From Comamonadaceae bacterium UBA2334 (GTDB lineage: Bacteria > Pseudomonadota > Gammaproteobacteria > Burkholderiales > Burkholderiaceae_C): 9,407 nt of DNA. Shown here piece by piece: positions 6,601 through 9,407 of the stretch (position 1 is its first letter; each line of letters opens with the position of its first letter). The position numbers and the translations under genes were made by a program. The stretch covers positions 377 to 9,783 of the forward strand of contig DDUQ01000141.1 in NCBI GenBank assembly GCA_002344885.1. The letters run 5' to 3'. Under the pieces are notes generated by a model that worked only from the letters and a program-made list of their open reading frames with translations, had not been told where the DNA came from and did no database searches.

Positions 6601-8780
6601 AAAGCCTGCCGCGCAAGGTGCGCCTGGTAGATCTGTTCAGCGGGCCGGTGGCGCTGAACGACGCGGGTGAGGCGACCATCCCGCTCAACCTGCCCGACTT
6701 CAACGGCACCCTGCGCCTGATGGCCGTGGCCAGCACGCCCGACAGCTATGCCAGCGCCGATGCCGAGATGGTGGTGGCCGCCCCGCTGGTGGCCGAGCTG
6801 GCCATGCCACGGTTCATTTCGCCGGGCGACAGCGCCACCCTTGCGCTGGACGTGACCAACCTGTCTGGCCAGGCCCAAGAGGTGACTGTCAAGGTCGAAT
6901 CGGGTGCGCCGCTGCGCATCACCGGCCAACATGCCCCGGTCAAGCTGGCCAACCAGCAACGCACCGTGCTGCGCTACACAGCAGAGGCCACCGATGCATG
7001 GGGCCTGGCCCCCATCAAGCTCACCGTGACGGCAGGCAAGCTGAAGGTGGTGCGCGAAGCCGCGCTGCAGGTGCAACCCACCACGCCACTGGTGCGCGAG
7101 GCACGGCAGGTGCGCATTGCACCCGACGGCACGTTCAAGCTTGACACCACGCTGACTGACGCGTTCTGGGCGGGCTCGGCCAACGTGACCCTGACGCTGT
7201 CGAACAAACCGCCCATTGACGTGCGAAGTGCCGTGCAGGGCTTGCTGATGTACCCCTACGGCTGTCTGGAGCAAACCACCAGCAGCGCCTACCCGCTGGT
7301 GTTCATTGACGAAGCCGGGGCCACTGCATACGGCATGAAACCGCTGAGCCGAGAAGAACGCGCCAAGCGCCTGGACGCGGCCTTTGGCCGCCTGTCGGGC
7401 ATGCAGCAGCCGCAAGGCGGGTTTGGCTTGTGGGCGGCCAGCAACCCTTATGAAGGCTGGCTGAGCGCCTACGTTACCGGCTTTTTGCAAGACGCACACG
7501 ATGCCGGCTTTGCTGTGCCCGAGCTCCTGCTGCAGCGCGCCACCCAGTCGCTGCTGGAGCAGTTGCAAAAAGCACCGGGCCTGCAAACCCGACCACCCAA
7601 AGACGTGCCCCGCAACGCAGAAGGCCGCGTGGCCGATTACCGAGTGGTGGACAGCCTGCGCATGGCGCACCAGCGCCTGGCCGAGGCGGCTCACGCGGGC
7701 TACATCCTGGCGCGTGCGCAAAAGGCACCGCTGGCCACGCTGCGCACCCTGCACGACGAGTGGCGCGGCAACGCCCGCTCGCCGCTGGCACTGGTGCACC
7801 TGGGCCTGGCCCTGAAGCTCATGGGTGACGAAGCCCGTGCCACCGTGGCGCTGGACGACGCACTCAAACTGGCCTACGGCCTGAATCCCAATGTTGGCCC
7901 CAGCACCAGCAGCCAAGGCGGGTACGACGAGTGGCTGGGCGACTACGGCTCGGCCCTGCGGGACCACGCGCTGGCCTATGCCCTGCTGCACCGCCACCAG
8001 GTGGCACACCCCAAGCGCGACAACCTGCTGCTGGACCTGGCCGCCACGTTCGAAAAGCGCCAGTACCTGTCCACCCAGGAACGCCTGTCACTGTTCCTGG
8101 CCGCCCGCGCCGCCGGTGGCACCAGCGATGCGCCTTGGTCGGCCAGCCTGCAAACGGGCACCGCACCCCAGGCGCTGAGCAGCAAGACCACCGAGCAACG
8201 CAGCTTCGACACCGCCACCCTGAAACGGGGCGTGACTGTGGCCAACACCGGCAAAGACACGCTGTTTGCCGAAGTGGCAGCTGAGGGCTACGCCGTCAAA
8301 CCGCTGGCACCGCGCGACGACCGCATTTCGCTGGAGCGCAGCTGGTGGACCGTCGATGGAAAAGCCATCACGGGTCGGCAGTTCCACGTGGGCGACATGG
8401 TGGTGGTGCGGGTGAAGGCACAGGCCAAACAGCGCATTAAGGATGCACTGGTGGTCGAACGCGTGCCCGCCGGCATGGAGGTCGAGAACTTCAACCTCAG
8501 CCAGGGCACCCGGGCCAGCGACTTCACGGTGGGAGACGTGAATGTGGGCGAAGCGATGGCCGATGCACGCATCAAGCACCGCGAGTTCAGAGACGACCGT
8601 TTTGTGGCCGCCGCCGACCTGCGCGACGGCCCGCTGCACCTGTTCTACGTGCTGCGCGTGGTGACACCTGGCAGGTTCACGGTACCGGCACCATTTGCCG
8701 AAGACATGTACCGCCCGGATGTGCGGGGCGTGGGGAAAGCGGAGGCCGACATTTCGGTGTTGGACCCCAGAGCGAAGTGA
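3690..8780 (+). CDS. yfhM: bacterial alpha-2-macroglobulin with CLEQ thioester (YfhM-like)
   Basis: A 1696-residue periplasmic protease trap, close to the length of E. coli YfhM (about 1650). In this family a protease cuts a bait region, the protein changes shape, and an internal thioester bonds covalently to the attacker. Residues 6-28 form one hydrophobic segment without a lipobox Cys. MG1 spans about 41-140 with C49 and C138. An MG3-like domain begins at LFVYAGRDLYRPGES (about 401). The bait-region domain starts near DRVGMKLEG (about 765), and the likely bait stretch (949-976) is rich in Arg/Lys/Gly. The A2M core LPDFNGTLRLMAVAS follows. The thioester is GCLEQ, with C1192 and Q1195 (nt 7263-7274), and leads into a helical thioester domain (GGFGLWAASNPYEGWLSAY, GGYDEWLGDYGSALR). 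The C-terminal receptor-binding-like domain ends in VLDPRAK. The stop overlaps pbpC. Identity is firm; the prey proteases are unknown. Confidence 0.97.
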   Translation: MIKLSPVGVAIPVAAALSAALWWGSHLLQPADTPAPQAGTTEPFAWVDCKPRLLDGSPAVAVMFTQPLARTQNWGKLIQASEGEKAETATAVPARWVLGDNPRMLFLPNATPDRTYYLKLSESISAASGGTLGTAHGCTVKSESMPEAFYFASKGVVLPAGQNGGLPVVTVNTPEVDVQFLRVNADALPAFLEQVGGRPDARRSDQQAEGEATDETDHGGWIDPARKLKGTVGGYQLDELRGKATSVYASRFVTDTRPNRRNVSYLPVEKIKELQEPGLYVAVMNQPGRFGWDYQVTYFYVTDIGLHVRRHAGQLDVFTTSLKTGEAIKGVALTLMDDGGKSLGQATTGDDGHAALTARLDKARAVVARRGKEMSVLALRDPALDLSEFDAGGHPSRNQKLFVYAGRDLYRPGESFAVSLLARDADGKPLPAPGGSAATPVTLTLKKPDGESISTQIVRPAALGTAYYQQTLSLPPSAPTGRWALEARLDPAAKRADTVWTFQVEEFLPERMKLDLKAPDAVLTGSGELAIEVEGTYLYGAPAAGNTLQISATSERHRQALPQAWPGFIFGDVADDAARQRQDIGESTLGDSGRASINVPLQFAERTSPMKLRAVFSLLESGGRPVVRSVERSWWPADTLVGVRPLFERDVTQEGGLAGFELIRVNAQGKPVPAKGLQVRLVREDRQWYWRYDDQRGWHSGFNEAEELVEARSLDISARTTVNLPVTYGRYRLEVLDPTTRLTARYRFYAGWNAQDADDMGNRPDRVGMKLEGAPYQAGAKARVTLTPPHDGEALVTVEGDRVLYQRRVKVRVGGTTLEIPIDPSWSRHDLYVAAVVFRPGSAGDRITPARALGLAHLPLARETRQHKLTITAPAKTMPEKTVPVTVKLTDAKGQPLKGVAGQQAMVTLSAVDVGILNITRYATPNPSDFFFGKHRYDADLLDIYGKLIEKMDGNTARQRFGGDAGKRDTQSLPRKVRLVDLFSGPVALNDAGEATIPLNLPDFNGTLRLMAVASTPDSYASADAEMVVAAPLVAELAMPRFISPGDSATLALDVTNLSGQAQEVTVKVESGAPLRITGQHAPVKLANQQRTVLRYTAEATDAWGLAPIKLTVTAGKLKVVREAALQVQPTTPLVREARQVRIAPDGTFKLDTTLTDAFWAGSANVTLTLSNKPPIDVRSAVQGLLMYPYGCLEQTTSSAYPLVFIDEAGATAYGMKPLSREERAKRLDAAFGRLSGMQQPQGGFGLWAASNPYEGWLSAYVTGFLQDAHDAGFAVPELLLQRATQSLLEQLQKAPGLQTRPPKDVPRNAEGRVADYRVVDSLRMAHQRLAEAAHAGYILARAQKAPLATLRTLHDEWRGNARSPLALVHLGLALKLMGDEARATVALDDALKLAYGLNPNVGPSTSSQGGYDEWLGDYGSALRDHALAYALLHRHQVAHPKRDNLLLDLAATFEKRQYLSTQERLSLFLAARAAGGTSDAPWSASLQTGTAPQALSSKTTEQRSFDTATLKRGVTVANTGKDTLFAEVAAEGYAVKPLAPRDDRISLERSWWTVDGKAITGRQFHVGDMVVVRVKAQAKQRIKDALVVERVPAGMEVENFNLSQGTRASDFTVGDVNVGEAMADARIKHREFRDDRFVAAADLRDGPLHLFYVLRVVTPGRFTVPAPFAEDMYRPDVRGVGKAEADISVLDPRAK
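7260..7274 (+). other. GCLEQ thioester motif of the macroglobulin
   Basis: Codons GGC TGT CTG GAG CAA encode G1191-C1192-L1193-E1194-Q1195. Cys1192 and Gln1195 form the internal thioester in this family, so this copy should be thioester-competent, unlike the bacterial macroglobulin subclass (YfaS-like) that lacks the Cys. Confidence 0.92.
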
Positions 8781-8782
8781 TG
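8778..8782 (+). promoter_or_regulatory. TGATG stop-start overlap coupling macroglobulin and pbpC
   Basis: The TGA stop of the macroglobulin gene (8778-8780) shares its A with an ATG (8780-8782) that opens the pbpC frame. Such overlaps commonly allow ribosomes to reinitiate, which would keep the two products in step. No strong Shine-Dalgarno sequence precedes it, which fits coupling, though it also leaves a downstream start possible. Confidence 0.6.
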
Positions 8783-9407
8783 CCTTCGCAGAGATGGTCG
8801 GCACGTGGCGCTGACGCACTGGCCAGCCTGCACCCACTTGTCCGCAGGCTGAAGCATGCACCACTCAAAATATTGAATAAAAATTGTATTTGCCGCTTTA
8901 TGGGCATGGCCTTATTGCTATGCCTATTAAAAACACTGGACCTGCTCTTTCCCCTGCCCGCAGCAGCACTCCAAGGTGCAAACACCCCCGGCACACTGGT
9001 GGTGCTGGCGGCAGACGGCACGCCCTTGCGCACCTGGGCCAGCACCGACGGCGCGCTGCGCCACCCCACCCGACCGGAAGCCGTGTCGCCGCTGTACCTG
9101 CAGGCCCTGCGCCACTACGAAGACCGCTGGTTTGACTGGCACCCTGGCATCAACCCCCTCGCCCTCATGCGGGCGGCGTGGCAGTGGGTTCGCCATGGGG
9201 AGGTGATTTCAGGCGGTTCCACGCTGACGATGCAGGTGGCCCGCATCCTGGACACACCGGTTGCAGGCCAGCCGCCTGACGGCAGCGACCCGCCCGGCGC
9301 ACCTCGCCGCTCGCTTGCCGACAAGCTCCGGCAGATGGCACGTGCCATGCAACTGGAGTGGCACCTGTCCAAACGCGACATCCGCACCCTCCACATCGAT
9401 CTGGCCG
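8780..9407 (+). CDS. pbpC: penicillin-binding protein 1C, N-terminal part (runs off right edge)
   Basis: A class A-type peptidoglycan glycosyltransferase/transpeptidase homologue, anchored in the inner membrane and acting in the periplasm. Only 209 residues are visible: an unusual 40-residue N-terminal stretch, a membrane segment (about 41-60, MGMALLLCLLKTLDLLFPLP), a short link ending LVVLAADGTPLRTW, then the GT51 domain with motif 1 EDRWFDWHPGINP (E114 the expected catalytic Glu), motif 2 GGSTLTMQ (145-152), and MQLEWHLSKRDIRTLHIDLA at the edge. The order and sequence follow E. coli PbpC closely. Compared with that protein there are about 15 extra Pro/Gly/Asp-rich residues after VARILD (159-175). 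The start at 8780 is chosen because it overlaps the macroglobulin stop (TGATG) and the frame is open throughout; TTG 8873, ATG 8900 or ATG 8906 are alternatives, and the length of E. coli PbpC fits TTG 8873 best. The transpeptidase domain lies outside the window. Confidence 0.93.
   Translation, partial: MPSQRWSARGADALASLHPLVRRLKHAPLKILNKNCICRFMGMALLLCLLKTLDLLFPLPAAALQGANTPGTLVVLAADGTPLRTWASTDGALRHPTRPEAVSPLYLQALRHYEDRWFDWHPGINPLALMRAAWQWVRHGEVISGGSTLTMQVARILDTPVAGQPPDGSDPPGAPRRSLADKLRQMARAMQLEWHLSKRDIRTLHIDLA

Noticed and set aside
3657..8009. Stop-free frame of 1450 codons on the minus strand inside the macroglobulin gene
   Set aside because: It is exactly in register with the sense codons, so its stops would need TTA, CTA or TCA on the sense strand, which this genome avoids. 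The translation shows no domain and is rich in His, Gln and Gly, as expected of a shadow.

Overview
The window looks like a chromosomal segment from a GC-rich betaproteobacterium, most likely Burkholderiales and probably close to Comamonadaceae. This is inferred from codon use, the UvrA variant and the gene families, not from any search. Leucine codons TTA/CTA and serine TCA are nearly absent from most of the coding sequence. No rRNA, tRNA, CRISPR array, transposase or phage gene is visible, and no gap without a gene exceeds 200 bases.

Layout, left to right: (1) 1-1711, minus strand: the N-terminal 570 residues of a UvrA-type excinuclease ATPase, running off the left edge. Its sequence resembles the extra-long UvrA paralogue of Burkholderiales/Xanthomonadales more than the canonical ~940-residue UvrA. 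(2) 1712-1893: divergent intergenic region. (3) 1894-3033, plus strand: a complete periplasmic substrate-binding protein of the branched-chain amino acid (LivJ/K-like) family, with no permease or ATPase genes beside it. (4) 3034-3060: a 27-base gap between convergent genes with a small UNCG-type hairpin. (5) 3061-3498, minus strand: a complete single-domain universal stress protein with an intact ATP-binding motif. (6) 3499-3689: a divergent intergenic region that carries a cluster of short tandem repeats flanked by a 9-bp inverted repeat. (7) 3690-8780, plus strand: a complete 1696-residue bacterial alpha-2-macroglobulin with the CLEQ thioester motif. (8) 8780-9407, plus strand: the N-terminal part of penicillin-binding protein 1C (pbpC), overlapping the macroglobulin stop codon as TGATG and running off the right edge.

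The main functional unit is the macroglobulin-pbpC pair, a known conserved arrangement (yfhM-pbpC in E. coli). The macroglobulin is thought to trap foreign proteases in the periplasm, and PBP1C is thought to act on peptidoglycan when the envelope is damaged. Here the pair is divergent from a stress protein, and the shared upstream region holds the most unusual non-coding structure in the window. The uvrA-like gene (DNA repair) and the solute-binding protein look like unrelated neighbours. I found no clearly new biological system. The points most worth checking are the repeat cluster, the start and AT-rich leader of pbpC, and the UvrA variant.
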